The notes under the pieces: generated by a model
The model's database searches: none
Seen by the model: only the letters and a program-made list of their open reading frames with translations
What the model was told of the DNA's origin: nothing
Position numbers and translations under genes: made by a program
Assembly: GCA_965217125.1 (NCBI GenBank)
Contig: OZ244244.1
Coordinates: 1 to 64,000, forward strand
Direction of reading: 5' to 3'
Length of the DNA: 64,000 bases
Origin: JAAOIF01 sp965217125
GTDB taxonomy: Bacteria > Pseudomonadota > Gammaproteobacteria > PS1 > Pseudothioglobaceae
In this document: positions 19,327-28,587 of the stretch, one piece after another
How the letters are laid out: every line of letters starts with the position of its first letter
How positions within the stretch are numbered: position 1 is the first letter of the stretch

Positions 19327-19332
19327 TATAAT
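19327..19332 (+). promoter_or_regulatory. Candidate recA -10 element
   Basis: TATAAT 34 bp upstream of the recA start, followed by a GGAG ribosome site at 19354-19357. No convincing -35 hexamer at the right distance and no recognisable LexA box (CTG-N10-CAG) were found around it. Confidence 0.45.
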
Positions 19333-19365
19333 GACGGATTAAATTAACTAACTGGAGAAAAATAC

Positions 19366-20400
19366 ATGGATGATAATAAAAAACAAGCATTAAAAGTCGC
19401 ATTAGCACAGATTGATAAGCAATTTGGCAAAGGCTCGGTGATGTTTTTGGGCGCTGATGAGACCCAAAGTGATATTGAAGCAGTCTCTACCGGTAGTTTG
19501 AGTTTGGATATTGCCTTGGGGATTGGTGGCTTGCCTAAAGGGCGTGTGATTGAAATTTACGGACCTGAGTCTTCGGGCAAAACCACCCTGTCTTTACATG
19601 TTATCGCACAGATGCAAAAACTTGGCGGTAGTGCAGCGTTTATTGATGCCGAACATGCGCTTGACCCTCAATATGCCAAGCGCTTAGGGGTTGATACCGA
19701 TGAACTGTTAATTTCACAGCCAGATACTGGCGAGCAGGCATTAGAAATTACCGATATGTTGGTGCGCTCAGGCGGGGTAGATATTGTGGTGATCGATTCA
19801 GTTGCTGCGCTGACACCGAAAGCTGAAATTGAAGGTGAAATGGGGGCTTCACATATGGGTCTGCAAGCAAGATTAATGTCGCAAGCACTCAGAAAACTCA
19901 CCTCAAACATTAAAAAAACTAATACTATGGTGATTTTTATTAACCAACTTAGAATGAAAATTGGCGTTATGTTTGGCAATCCAGAAACCACAACTGGCGG
20001 TAATGCACTCAAGTTTTACGCCTCAGTGCGTTTGGATATTCGCCGCATTGGTGCGATTAAAAAAGGTGATGAAATTTTGGGCAATGAAACTCGTGTTAAA
20101 GTATTGAAAAATAAAGTTGCACCGCCGTTTAAAAAAGCAGAGTTTCAAATTCTTTACAATCAGGGCATTTCGCGTGAAAGTGAAATTATTGACCTTGGAG
20201 TGCTACATGGTTTTGTTGAAAAAGCAGGTGCTTGGTATAGCGTTGATGGCAAACGCATTGGGCAAGGCAGGGATAATGCCAGAGATTATTTAAAAGACAA
20301 TGGCGAACTTAGTCAAAAAATTGAGGCACAAATTCTTGATAAAGTTATGGATAAAGAATCAGATATTGAACAGGATGTAAGCAATCAAGACACCGAGTAG
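19366..20400 (+). CDS. recA: RecA recombinase
   Basis: ATP-dependent strand-exchange protein for recombination and repair; also stimulates LexA self-cleavage where LexA exists. 344 residues, full length and without intein. Walker A is GPESSGKTT at 66-74, with the INQLRMKIGVMFGNPETTTGG loop 2 region conserved. It has its own ribosome site and is followed by recX in an overlapping or nearly overlapping arrangement. Confidence 0.98.
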   Translation: MDDNKKQALKVALAQIDKQFGKGSVMFLGADETQSDIEAVSTGSLSLDIALGIGGLPKGRVIEIYGPESSGKTTLSLHVIAQMQKLGGSAAFIDAEHALDPQYAKRLGVDTDELLISQPDTGEQALEITDMLVRSGGVDIVVIDSVAALTPKAEIEGEMGASHMGLQARLMSQALRKLTSNIKKTNTMVIFINQLRMKIGVMFGNPETTTGGNALKFYASVRLDIRRIGAIKKGDEILGNETRVKVLKNKVAPPFKKAEFQILYNQGISRESEIIDLGVLHGFVEKAGAWYSVDGKRIGQGRDNARDYLKDNGELSQKIEAQILDKVMDKESDIEQDVSNQDTE

Positions 20401-20425
20401 CGCTTATGTTTACGCCCTGTCATTA

Positions 20426-20806
20426 TTGGCACGGCGTGAGTATTCAGCTTTAGAATTAGCACAAAAACTTGCGCTCAAACAATATCAGGCTGATGATATT
20501 TCGCATGCCATAGAGGCGCTTATTAAATATGGTTATCAAAGTGATGCGCGTTTTGCCAGCGAATTTGTGCAAATGCGCGTTAATCAAGGCAAGGGCTCAG
20601 TTAAAATTGCATTTGAATTGAAACAGCGCGGTATCAAACATTTTGATTTATCTCAATTTGATTTTTTTGAACTTGCCAAGCAAGTGCGAATTAAAAAATA
20701 CGGCGAACAAATACCTAATAGTTATCAGCAAAAATCCAAACAACAGCGTTTTTTACAATCTCGAGGCTTTGACTTTGAGCAAATTAACCACGCATTTGAG
20801 ATATAA
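20426..20806 (+). CDS. recX: RecX regulator of RecA (start uncertain)
   Basis: Small helical protein that binds RecA filaments and inhibits RecA. 126 residues from the TTG at 20426, with KYGYQSDARFASEFVQMRVNQGKG matching the RecX repeat in shorter pieces such as YGYQSDARFA. Similarity to family N-termini continues upstream (SSAYVYALSLLARREYS) in an open frame back to a stop at 20378, but that segment has no ATG, GTG or TTG; CTG at 20417 is the nearest candidate. The real start may thus be non-canonical and coupled to the recA end. Confidence 0.85.
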   Translation: MARREYSALELAQKLALKQYQADDISHAIEALIKYGYQSDARFASEFVQMRVNQGKGSVKIAFELKQRGIKHFDLSQFDFFELAKQVRIKKYGEQIPNSYQQKSKQQRFLQSRGFDFEQINHAFEI

Positions 20807-20848
20807 AAATTTGTTTGATGCAATTGCAATCTAAAAAATAAAATATTG

Positions 20849-21958
20849 ATGAAATTCACCTTAAAAAACACCAACAATAAAGCCCGCCGCGGTGCTATGA
20901 CATTTGCAAGAGGAGTGGTGCAAACACCTGCTTTTATGCCAGTAGGGACTTATGGCACGGTTAAGGCAATGACACCTGAAGAAGTGTGTGGGATTGGCGC
21001 ACAAATTATTTTAGCTAATACTTTTCACCTGTCGATTACGCCCGGCACACAGGTAATTGAAGCCCATGGGGATTTGCATAATTTTATCCATTGGCAGGGG
21101 CCGATACTGACTGATTCTGGCGGTTTTCAAGTATTTAGTTTGGGTGATATGAGGAAAATTAGTGAACAAGGAGTGGATTTTCAATCGCCTAAGGACGGTG
21201 CTAAGATTTTTATGGGAGCAGAACAATCAATGCAAATTCAACAAAAACTTGGTGCTGATATTGTTATGATTTTTGATGAATGCACCTCGTATCCTGCTGA
21301 TAAGGCAACTGCTAATCAATCTATGCAACGCTCACTGCGTTGGGCACAGCGCTCAAAAGACGAACATCAGCGATTAGGCAATCAAAATGCTTTATTTGCT
21401 ATTGTTCAAGGCGGTATGTTTAGGGATTTAAGGTCTCAATCTATCAGCTCATTAGTTGAGATGGAATTTGATGGTTATGCAATTGGTGGGCTGAGTGTCG
21501 GCGAGCCAAAAGCGCAGATGATGCAGGTTTTGGATTATCTGCCAGCTCAAATTCCAGCAGATAAGCCCAGATACTTGATGGGGGTTGGCACTCCAAGCGA
21601 CTTGGTAGAGGCTGTTGAACGAGGCATTGATATGTTTGATTGTGTGCTGCCAACTCGCAATGCGCGCAATGGTCATTTATTCACCTCAACTGGTATTGTC
21701 AAAATTCGCAATGCACAATATAGGCTCGATATTGCGCCCTTAGATGAGAATTGCGATTGCTATACTTGTAAAAATTACAGCAGGTCTTATTTACATCATT
21801 TACAACGCAAAAATGAGATTTTAGGTGCAAGACTAAACACCATTCACAACCTATATTATTATCAACATTTGATGGCACAAATGCGTATTGCGATTGAGAA
21901 TAATAACTTTTTGGCGTTTAAGCAACAATTTTATTTATTACAAACTGAGAGTAAATGA
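20849..21958 (+). CDS. tgt: Queuine tRNA-ribosyltransferase
   Basis: Exchanges guanine-34 for preQ1 in GUN-anticodon tRNAs. ATG at 20849 chosen over the TTG just before it. 369 residues. The nucleophile motif is in DSGGFQVFSLG, the aspartate general base region in TDSGG, and the zinc site is CDCYTCKNYSRSYLHHL. No queA or yajC is adjacent. It ends 8 bp before the convergent mrdA stop. Confidence 0.97.
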   Translation: MKFTLKNTNNKARRGAMTFARGVVQTPAFMPVGTYGTVKAMTPEEVCGIGAQIILANTFHLSITPGTQVIEAHGDLHNFIHWQGPILTDSGGFQVFSLGDMRKISEQGVDFQSPKDGAKIFMGAEQSMQIQQKLGADIVMIFDECTSYPADKATANQSMQRSLRWAQRSKDEHQRLGNQNALFAIVQGGMFRDLRSQSISSLVEMEFDGYAIGGLSVGEPKAQMMQVLDYLPAQIPADKPRYLMGVGTPSDLVEAVERGIDMFDCVLPTRNARNGHLFTSTGIVKIRNAQYRLDIAPLDENCDCYTCKNYSRSYLHHLQRKNEILGARLNTIHNLYYYQHLMAQMRIAIENNNFLAFKQQFYLLQTESK

Positions 21959-21966
21959 TTTGACTG

Positions 21967-23796
21967 TTATTTTTTGTCAAAATAAACATCTAACACCGCA
22001 CGAGCTAATGGTGCGGCTTTAGAGCTGCCACTGCCAGCATTTTCAACAACTACAGCAATGGCAATCTCAGGATTTTCAATTGGTGCAAAACCGGTAAATA
22101 GGGCGTGGTCTCTTAGATGCTCCTCTAAATTAGCAGCAATGTATTCCTCCTCAGCGTCCAAGCCAAACACTTGTGCGGTGCCAGTTTTCCCTGCTAAAGT
22201 GTATTTCAAGCCTTTGTTAAGACTTCTGGCTGTGCCCTTTGTGCCATATACGGCTTGTTTCATACCTTTAATTACATCTTCCCAATTCTTAATGTTTTTA
22301 ATCGGTATTTGTGCCGTTAGTTGCTGCACTGTTGCTTCAATTATTTGATTGGATGAACGAATATTTTTCAGCAGTTTTGGCTGAAAAATCTGTCCCTTAT
22401 TTGCTAAGGCTGCAGTAGCAACAGCAAGTTGCAATGGACTTGAAATCATAAACCCTTGTCCAATACCGCTAATCAAAGTTTCGCCACGATACCAAGGCTT
22501 GCCTTTGTTGATTTTTTTCCAAGCTTTTGAGGGTAAGATACCACCCAGTTCGCCGGGAATATCAATACCAGTGATTTTACCAAAGTTAAAAAATTTCAAA
22601 TTATCATGCAAGGTATCTATGCCAATTTTATCAGCCAAATCATAGAAAAAAACATCGCAAGATTGGGCAATAGCATCTTTAAGTGCAACTGCGCCATGTC
22701 CGCTGTGTTTCCAGTCGTTAAATTTACGCTTAACATTTGGCAATTTGTAATAACCTGGGCAAAAAGTTTTATTACGACTACTAATCACCCCTTCTTCAAG
22801 CCCTGCTAACGCCACCATTGGCTTAATAGTTGAGCCGGGCGGATACAAACCTTGAATAGCGCGATTAAGTTGAGGGATGTCTTTTGAAGTTTTTAGAGTT
22901 TGATAATTTTTATGAGAAATGCCGTCAACAAACCAATTAGGATTGTAAGTTGGTGTGCTTACAAGTGCCAGCACTTCGCCATTTTTAACATTCACTGCAA
23001 CAATTGAGCCGCGTTTGCCAGCTAATAGAGATTCTGCTTTTTTTTGCAAATCCAAATCAATGCTTAGGTATAAATCCTTGCCATTTTCAGCTAATTCAAC
23101 AACTTGGGTGTCAATCACTCGTCCGCTAACATTTCGCTCAATTTGTTTTTTGCCACTCTTGCCATGTAGCAATATTTCATATTGTTTTTCAATACCAGTT
23201 TTGCCAACAAAAGAAGTGCCTAAGTAGTTTTGCTTATCGTAGAATAATTTGTCTTTTTTATTCATTCTGGCAACATAGCCAAGCACATGAACGCTGGAAT
23301 TGATATTGGGATAAATACGATGAAAGTAAGGCTCAATATCAACCCCAACAAATTCATTACTGACTAAAAACTCGGCAACCTGAGTTTCGCTGAGTTTATG
23401 TTTAAGTGGAATGCTATGGAATTTTTTATGGCGTTTTCTGCTTTTATTAAAGTCTTTGATGTCATCTTCATTAATAAAATCTAATTGCTGAAGTTTAAGC
23501 AAAGCTTTGCCAATATTTTTGGTTTTTTCTGGGGTTAATGTCAATCGATATGACAACTGATTAGTAGCAAGAATCTTGCCATTTCGATCAAATATTTTGC
23601 CGCGAGCTGGGGTAATTGGCAAGATGCGCATTTGGTTTCCTAGAGCTTCTTCTACATAATAATCATAATTGCTAATTTGCAGGTTATAAAGCCTTATTAT
23701 CAGGATTGATGTCAGTAGAACAATAAAAACCATAGAGACAATCATTCTGTTTGAAAAAATCTTATTTTCTGCTTTAATGTTGCTAATTTGTTCCAT
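21967..23796 (-). CDS. mrdA: Penicillin-binding protein 2 (elongation transpeptidase)
   Basis: Class B transpeptidase that cross-links peptidoglycan during rod elongation with RodA and the Mre proteins. 609 residues. One N-terminal membrane anchor (about 18-38), a pedestal domain, and the transpeptidase domain with S322-T-I-K325 in PPGSTIKPM, the second motif around AQSCD, and KTGTAQV. It lies 13 bp downstream of mreD in a mreBCD-mrdA operon; rodA does not follow within the window. Confidence 0.97.
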   Translation of the reverse strand: MEQISNIKAENKIFSNRMIVSMVFIVLLTSILIIRLYNLQISNYDYYVEEALGNQMRILPITPARGKIFDRNGKILATNQLSYRLTLTPEKTKNIGKALLKLQQLDFINEDDIKDFNKSRKRHKKFHSIPLKHKLSETQVAEFLVSNEFVGVDIEPYFHRIYPNINSSVHVLGYVARMNKKDKLFYDKQNYLGTSFVGKTGIEKQYEILLHGKSGKKQIERNVSGRVIDTQVVELAENGKDLYLSIDLDLQKKAESLLAGKRGSIVAVNVKNGEVLALVSTPTYNPNWFVDGISHKNYQTLKTSKDIPQLNRAIQGLYPPGSTIKPMVALAGLEEGVISSRNKTFCPGYYKLPNVKRKFNDWKHSGHGAVALKDAIAQSCDVFFYDLADKIGIDTLHDNLKFFNFGKITGIDIPGELGGILPSKAWKKINKGKPWYRGETLISGIGQGFMISSPLQLAVATAALANKGQIFQPKLLKNIRSSNQIIEATVQQLTAQIPIKNIKNWEDVIKGMKQAVYGTKGTARSLNKGLKYTLAGKTGTAQVFGLDAEEEYIAANLEEHLRDHALFTGFAPIENPEIAIAVVVENAGSGSSKAAPLARAVLDVYFDKK

Positions 23797-23809
23797 TGAT
23801 ATGTTAGGT

Positions 23810-24277
23810 TTAGTGTTTGAATTTTGCTAATAGTAATCGAATAATTGGCCAAAATACGGCGCAGGATAAAGGTGAAAATAATAAGTAGTAATTAAAATTA
23901 AACCCTTGAATTAGACTATGCACTAATAAAAATATAGCTAAATAAATAGTGGATGCGACAAACACATAAACCTGTTGTGTGCTTAGGTTAGAAACCGAAA
24001 AAGATTGTTTGACATAACTGATAAAAGCGCCGCTGAGTATCAACGCCAAGGCATTTTGTCCTAAAATATCACCGTGCAGTATATCAACCAAAATCCCTAA
24101 TATAAGGGCAAAAAAGAAACGCCCTTTAGGAAAAAACCAAATTAACCAATAAATAAAAAAAAGCAACATCCAAAAAGGAGAAATTTCCAGAAATAATTGC
24201 GGCAATGGTATGGCACTAATTATTAAGGCAAGCAGAGTAATTTTAATAAGAAAGATGTAGGGGCGTTGAGTTATCAT
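23810..24277 (-). CDS. mreD: Rod shape-determining protein MreD
   Basis: Small polytopic membrane protein of the elongasome, 155 residues with five or six predicted helices. GRFFFALILGILVDILHGDILGQNALALILSG includes the family pattern G-x-L-x-D in short form GILVDILHG. Placed between mreC (13 bp) and mrdA (13 bp). Confidence 0.93.
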   Translation of the reverse strand: MITQRPYIFLIKITLLALIISAIPLPQLFLEISPFWMLLFFIYWLIWFFPKGRFFFALILGILVDILHGDILGQNALALILSGAFISYVKQSFSVSNLSTQQVYVFVASTIYLAIFLLVHSLIQGFNFNYYLLFSPLSCAVFWPIIRLLLAKFKH

Positions 24278-24290
24278 AATTGTATTATAT

Positions 24291-25100
24291 TTATTGCGCG
24301 CTTTGTTTAGAGCTATTAATTAACAGAAATTCTAACTGTTCAGTGCTTTGAATTGGCTCTAATTCAATGGTTAAAAATGCCTTGTCTGCTTGTTTTTCTA
24401 CATGTATAACTTTGCCTACTGGATAGCCTGCTGGAAATTTTGAACCCACAGCACTACTTACAAATACATCGCCTAATTCTACATCTAATTCAGATTTAAT
24501 AAAATTAACCCTTAATCTGCTTTGTTGTGATGCAAGACCTTTGCTGATACCGCGAATGCCATTGCGTTCATTTTTAACTGGTATATATTGCGTCGGGTCA
24601 GTAATCATCAGCAGTGTTGAATGTAGTGGAGTAACTTGCACTAATTGCCCAACCACGCCATCAGCACCGAGTGCAATTTGCCCGACTTGTAGGCCATTAA
24701 TACTACCTTTATCAATTATAATTTGTTTTTTCAGCCTAGATTGGCTGATAGCACTAATACGCGCCAATACAAATTTTTGCTCATCCAGACTATAGCTTGC
24801 GCTGAGCAATCTACTTAATTTTTGGTTTTCTAATAGTAGCACATTATATGTTTGTAAGTTGGCTTTGAGGCGCATCAGTTCGTCGTTTAACTGCTTATTT
24901 TTATTCAACAAAGTTTGTTTATTAGTGCCTTGTTCATTGACCCAAATGTAGATTTGAGGAGGTAGATTGACCAGCATATAAACTGGTGAAATGGCTTTTG
25001 CAATGACTTGTTTAATACTGTCTAAGTATGAAAATTTATAATCTGAAAGGATTAAGAAGATAGCAATAAAAGCTGGGGTAAAAAGTTTCAGAAAAGACAT
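24291..25100 (-). CDS. mreC: Rod shape-determining protein MreC
   Basis: Bitopic periplasmic scaffold protein that activates PBP2/RodA. 269 residues: N-terminal membrane helix (LFTPAFIAIFLILSDYKF), a coiled coil (about 60-100), then two beta domains with IIDKGSINGLQVGQIALG and VSSAVGSKFPAGYPVGKV. 63 bp after mreB. Confidence 0.95.
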   Translation of the reverse strand: MSFLKLFTPAFIAIFLILSDYKFSYLDSIKQVIAKAISPVYMLVNLPPQIYIWVNEQGTNKQTLLNKNKQLNDELMRLKANLQTYNVLLLENQKLSRLLSASYSLDEQKFVLARISAISQSRLKKQIIIDKGSINGLQVGQIALGADGVVGQLVQVTPLHSTLLMITDPTQYIPVKNERNGIRGISKGLASQQSRLRVNFIKSELDVELGDVFVSSAVGSKFPAGYPVGKVIHVEKQADKAFLTIELEPIQSTEQLEFLLINSSKQSAQ

Positions 25101-25163
25101 AATTTAGAGTTTTCTAACATTATTTAATCAATAATCCACAAAAAGTTATCAATCAAAATTAAA

Positions 25164-26195
25164 TTATTCTGCGGCTAAAAATTCCATATTGTGTTTGCTA
25201 ATCATATCTATAGCCATGCCACCGCCGCGCACAACACAAGTTAATGGTTCATCAGCAACACGCACAGGCAAGTTGGTTTCTTGGTTAATTAGGCGGTCCA
25301 AACCATCTAATAATGCGCCACCACCAGTGAGAACTAAACCATTTTTAGCAATATCAGCACTTAACTCTGGCGGGGTTTGTTCTAATGCAGTTTTTATCGC
25401 GCCAATGACTGTTGTTAATGATTCTTGTAGTGCTTGCCTTACCTGAGTATTGGTAATTTCAAAGCTGACCGGAATGCCCTTGGCGGCATCACGACCTCTA
25501 AATTCAATTTCTTTGATTGCTGGGGTTTCAAATGCAGAACCCACTTCTTCTTTAATTTGTTCAGCCGTAGCCTCGCCAATGATAATGCCTTGTTCACGGC
25601 GCACAAATTTAATAATTGCATCATCAAATACATCGCCACCAATACGCAGTGAATCAGAATAAACAATGCCATTTAATGACATAATTGCCAACTCTGTTGT
25701 GCCACCACCAATATCAACCACCATCGTGCCAGAGGCTTCTTTAATCGCCATTCCAGCGCCGAGTGCAGCAGCTATTGGCTCTTCAATCAAATAAACATCA
25801 CGCGCGCCAGCACCGACCGCACTTTCCTTAATTGCACGGCGTTCAACCTGAGTTGCCCCGCAAGGGACACAAATTAAAACCTTAGGGCTGGGGGAGAAAA
25901 AACCAGAGCGCAACACTTTACGAATAAAATATTGCAACATCTTTTCAGTAACTTTAAAGTCAGCAATCACCCCATCTTTCATCGGGCGAATTGTATTAAT
26001 TGTGCCCGGTGTTCTGCCCAACATATTTTTTGCCTCTTGACCAACCGCAATAATAGTTGATTCTAATGAATCTCGATCGTTACGAATAGCAACAACTGAG
26101 GGCTCGTTTAGCACCACTTCGCCGTCCATATAAATGAGAGTATTTGCAGTGCCTAAATCGATTGAAAGGCTTTGAGCTTTAAAAAAATTAAACAT
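25164..26195 (-). CDS. mreB: Rod shape-determining actin homologue MreB
   Basis: Cytoskeletal ATPase that guides lateral wall synthesis. 343 residues. Nucleotide-binding motifs are SIDLGTANTLIY, VVDIGGGTTELAI and VLTGGGALLDGL. First gene of mreBCD-mrdA; divergently arranged from the fumarase gene with an 83-bp shared upstream region. Confidence 0.98.
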   Translation of the reverse strand: MFNFFKAQSLSIDLGTANTLIYMDGEVVLNEPSVVAIRNDRDSLESTIIAVGQEAKNMLGRTPGTINTIRPMKDGVIADFKVTEKMLQYFIRKVLRSGFFSPSPKVLICVPCGATQVERRAIKESAVGAGARDVYLIEEPIAAALGAGMAIKEASGTMVVDIGGGTTELAIMSLNGIVYSDSLRIGGDVFDDAIIKFVRREQGIIIGEATAEQIKEEVGSAFETPAIKEIEFRGRDAAKGIPVSFEITNTQVRQALQESLTTVIGAIKTALEQTPPELSADIAKNGLVLTGGGALLDGLDRLINQETNLPVRVADEPLTCVVRGGGMAIDMISKHNMEFLAAE

Positions 26196-26237
26196 AAAAA
26201 CATCCTGATTGAATAGTTGATTAAAATAAGGAAATAC

Positions 26238-26266
26238 ATCATACTATAACAGCAAGCAAAAACCAA
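26238..26266 (-). promoter_or_regulatory. Candidate sigma-70 promoter for mreB
   Basis: On the minus strand TTGGTT (26266-26261) and TATGAT (26243-26238) are separated by 17 bp. The predicted start lies about 35 bp upstream of the mreB codon. Confidence 0.5.
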
Positions 26267-26278
26267 GTAATATTTAAT

Positions 26279-27769
26279 ATGAAAGTTAAACAAAAATATG
26301 TAATTGAAAGTATTGCCAACGCTTTGCAATATATTTCCTACTATCATACGCCAGATTTTATCCGGGCAATGGCAGATGCGTATCAAAAAGAAACCCATCA
26401 ACCTGCTAAAAATGCGATTGCACAAATTCTTATTAACTCAAAAATGGCAGCATTAGGCCAGCGCCCGATGTGTCAAGATACCGGCATTGTTAATATCTTT
26501 GTTGAAGTGGGTATGGATATTAGTTGGGAGGCGGACTTATCGCTTGAGGATATGATTAACGAAGGTGTCAGACAAGCTTATACCAACCCAGACAATCCAT
26601 TGCGCGCCTCTATTGTTGCAGACCCACTATTTGCCAGAAACAATACCAAAGACAATACACCTGCGGTGATTTACACAAAAATTGTTAAGGGCAATAAGCT
26701 GAATTTTACAGTTGCTGCTAAGGGTTGCGGCTCTGAAAATAAGGCAAAATTTACAGTATTAGCGCCTGATGATAATTTGACAGATTGGGTACTTAGAACG
26801 GTTCCAACGATGGGTGCAGGCTGGTGTCCGCCAGGAATTATCGGTATCGGTGTTGGCGGCACAGCAGAAAAAGCCATGCTTATGGCAAAGCAAAGTTTAA
26901 TGCAGCCGATTGATATTGCCGAGATTGCCAAAAAGTCTAAGCCGACTAATATTGAAAAGTTACGCTTAGAATTGATGACAGCCATTAATAATTTAGCTAT
27001 CGGCGCACAAGGTTTAGGCGGACTGACCACCGTGCTTGATGTCAAAATTAAAGACCACCCAACCCATGCCGCCTCACAACCTGTTGCCATGATTCCTAAT
27101 TGTGCAGCAACCCGCCATTTACATTTTTCACTTGATGGCTCTGGTGTAGCACAGTTACCAGCAGTGGATATGAGTGCCTATCCTCAGTTGGAAATGGATT
27201 ATTCACAGTATAAACATATTGATTTAAAAACTCTAACCCGTCAACAAATGAATAAGTGGAACATTGGCGATACCTTGTTATTAACAGGTAGCATTATCAC
27301 TGGGCGTGATGCAGCACATAAGCGCCTCAAGCAGATGATTGATAATGGCGAGGGCTTGCCAAAAGGTGTGGATTTTGATAATAAATTTATCTATTATGTT
27401 GGCCCAGTAGATGCTGTGGGTGATGAGGTGATTGGTCCTGCTGGCCCCACAACAGCAACGCGTATGGATAAGTTTAGCGATATGATATTAGAAAATACCA
27501 ATATTCTTGGTATGATTGGTAAAGCAGAACGCGGTGCGGCAACCACACAAAGCATCAAAAAACACCAAGCCAGTTATTTAATTGCGGTTGGTGGTGCGGC
27601 TTATTTAATTTCAAAATCGATTAAAAAAGCCAAAAAAATTGCATTTTTAGATATGGGCATGGAAGCAATTTATCAGTTAGAAGTTAAAGATATGCCTGTT
27701 ACAGTTGCTGTTGATAGCCAAGGGCATAACATTCACAGTATTTTCCAAAACATTCAAATAAGTAATTAA
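26279..27769 (+). CDS. fumA: Class I fumarate hydratase (iron-sulfur)
   Basis: Oxygen-sensitive [4Fe-4S] hydratase interconverting fumarate and malate. 496 residues with the alpha-like domain (about 1-285) and the beta-like domain fused. Candidate cluster cysteines are in MCQDTGIVNIF, KGCGSENKAKF and GWCPPGIIGIG. The C-terminal half has LLTGSIITGRDAAHKR and GPTTATRMDKF. Tartrate dehydratase is the main paralogue with this layout; fumarase is more likely for a single-chain form. The end overlaps the next, convergent gene by 4 bp. Confidence 0.92.
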   Translation: MKVKQKYVIESIANALQYISYYHTPDFIRAMADAYQKETHQPAKNAIAQILINSKMAALGQRPMCQDTGIVNIFVEVGMDISWEADLSLEDMINEGVRQAYTNPDNPLRASIVADPLFARNNTKDNTPAVIYTKIVKGNKLNFTVAAKGCGSENKAKFTVLAPDDNLTDWVLRTVPTMGAGWCPPGIIGIGVGGTAEKAMLMAKQSLMQPIDIAEIAKKSKPTNIEKLRLELMTAINNLAIGAQGLGGLTTVLDVKIKDHPTHAASQPVAMIPNCAATRHLHFSLDGSGVAQLPAVDMSAYPQLEMDYSQYKHIDLKTLTRQQMNKWNIGDTLLLTGSIITGRDAAHKRLKQMIDNGEGLPKGVDFDNKFIYYVGPVDAVGDEVIGPAGPTTATRMDKFSDMILENTNILGMIGKAERGAATTQSIKKHQASYLIAVGGAAYLISKSIKKAKKIAFLDMGMEAIYQLEVKDMPVTVAVDSQGHNIHSIFQNIQISN

Positions 27770-28005
27770 GCATCATCAAGACCGGGAATATAAACTGTTT
27801 CAAACTCCACTTTCTTAACTCGCGGGTCGCAGCCTCCTTCCGATTCCATACGCTGCTGAATACGCTGCGCACATTCATCTAAATCTTCACATTGAAAAAC
27901 CACCTGCTTTGTCGCTTGGTTTTCTTCTAAATGTATGATCATTTTTGCACCCGCAAATACAGCGTTGCTAAGTGCAAGTGTCAGTAGTATAAATAATGTT
28001 TTCAT
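27766..28005 (-). CDS. Small secreted protein of unknown function
   Basis: 79 residues. A clear signal peptide (MKTLFILLTLALSNAVFA) ends in AFA-like AVFA, leaving a ~61-residue mature protein with three cysteines (QCEDLDECAQR and GGCDPRVKK) and an acidic tail. Strong ribosome site AAGGAG 6 bp before the ATG supports expression. I do not recognise a family. Cysteines suggest a disulfide or metal site in the periplasm. Confidence 0.75.
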   Translation of the reverse strand: MKTLFILLTLALSNAVFAGAKMIIHLEENQATKQVVFQCEDLDECAQRIQQRMESEGGCDPRVKKVEFETVYIPGLDDA

Positions 28006-28079
28006 AGTATCTCCTTTATTGTAAAAAATATAATTATATTATAATATAGTAATATACTTTAGGCAAGATTATTTTTAAG

Positions 28080-28085
28080 TATAAT
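28080..28085 (+). promoter_or_regulatory. Candidate rnpB -10 element
   Basis: TATAAT ends 7 bp before the predicted 5' end of the RNase P RNA, the expected distance for a -10 box. The -35 region (around 28058-28063, TTTAGG) is weak. Confidence 0.5.
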
Positions 28086-28092
28086 TAATACC

Positions 28093-28431
28093 GAAGTTGG
28101 TCGGATAATCGCTGGATATTTATATCGAGAGGAAAGTCCGGGCTCCACAGAGCAGAGTGCTATCTAACGGATAGGTATGGCGACATAACGGCAAGTGCTG
28201 CAGAGATTTAGACCGCCTGTTTTCTAACAGGTAAGGGTGAAAAGGTGCGGTAAGAGCGCACCGCGCAGTTGGTAACAACGGCGGCAAGGTAAACCCCACT
28301 CGGAGCAAGCTCAAATAGGCCGCCATCGGTGTTGCTCGCACAGGCGGCGGGTAGAGTGCTAAAGCATATTGGCAACAATGTGCATAGATGAATGATTATC
28401 TACAACAGAACCCGGCTTATAGACCAACTTC
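28093..28431 (+). ncRNA. rnpB: RNase P RNA, bacterial type A
   Basis: Catalytic RNA that trims tRNA 5' ends. The conserved core GAGGAAAGTCCGGGCTCC is at 28128-28145 and the 3' conserved ACAGAACCCGGCTTA near 28404-28418. Terminal helix P1 is formed by GAAGTTGGTC (28093-28102) with GACCAACTTC (28422-28431). Length about 339 nt fits type A. No protein is encoded by the open frames seen inside it. Confidence 0.97.
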
Positions 28432-28456
28432 ACTTTATTTAGTATTCTTTACAGCG

Positions 28457-28508
28457 TTGCAGCTAAAAAACACTCAATCACATAGTTTCGAGGTGTTTAG
28501 CTCTGCAA
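28457..28508. other. Imperfect inverted repeat between rnpB and tyrS
   Basis: TTGCAGCTAAAAAACAC (28457-28473) is nearly complementary to GTGTTTAGCTCTGCAA (28493-28508). It sits between the convergent ends of rnpB and tyrS but lacks a following T-tract on either strand, so a terminator is only possible. Confidence 0.4.
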
Positions 28509-28587
28509 ATCTAAAAATAAAAACTAAAAACTAAACAGCGCAAAATAGTGGGCAGTTTGGATAGCACTTTGTTTGATTTTTTCAGCC

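Noticed and set aside
19288..19365. LexA/SOS box at recA
   Set aside because: No CTG-N10-CAG palindrome; CTGACAG is present but has no matching half at the right spacing.
28120..28341. 73-codon minus-strand frame
   Set aside because: Lies wholly inside the RNase P RNA, whose conserved core and P1 helix are certain.
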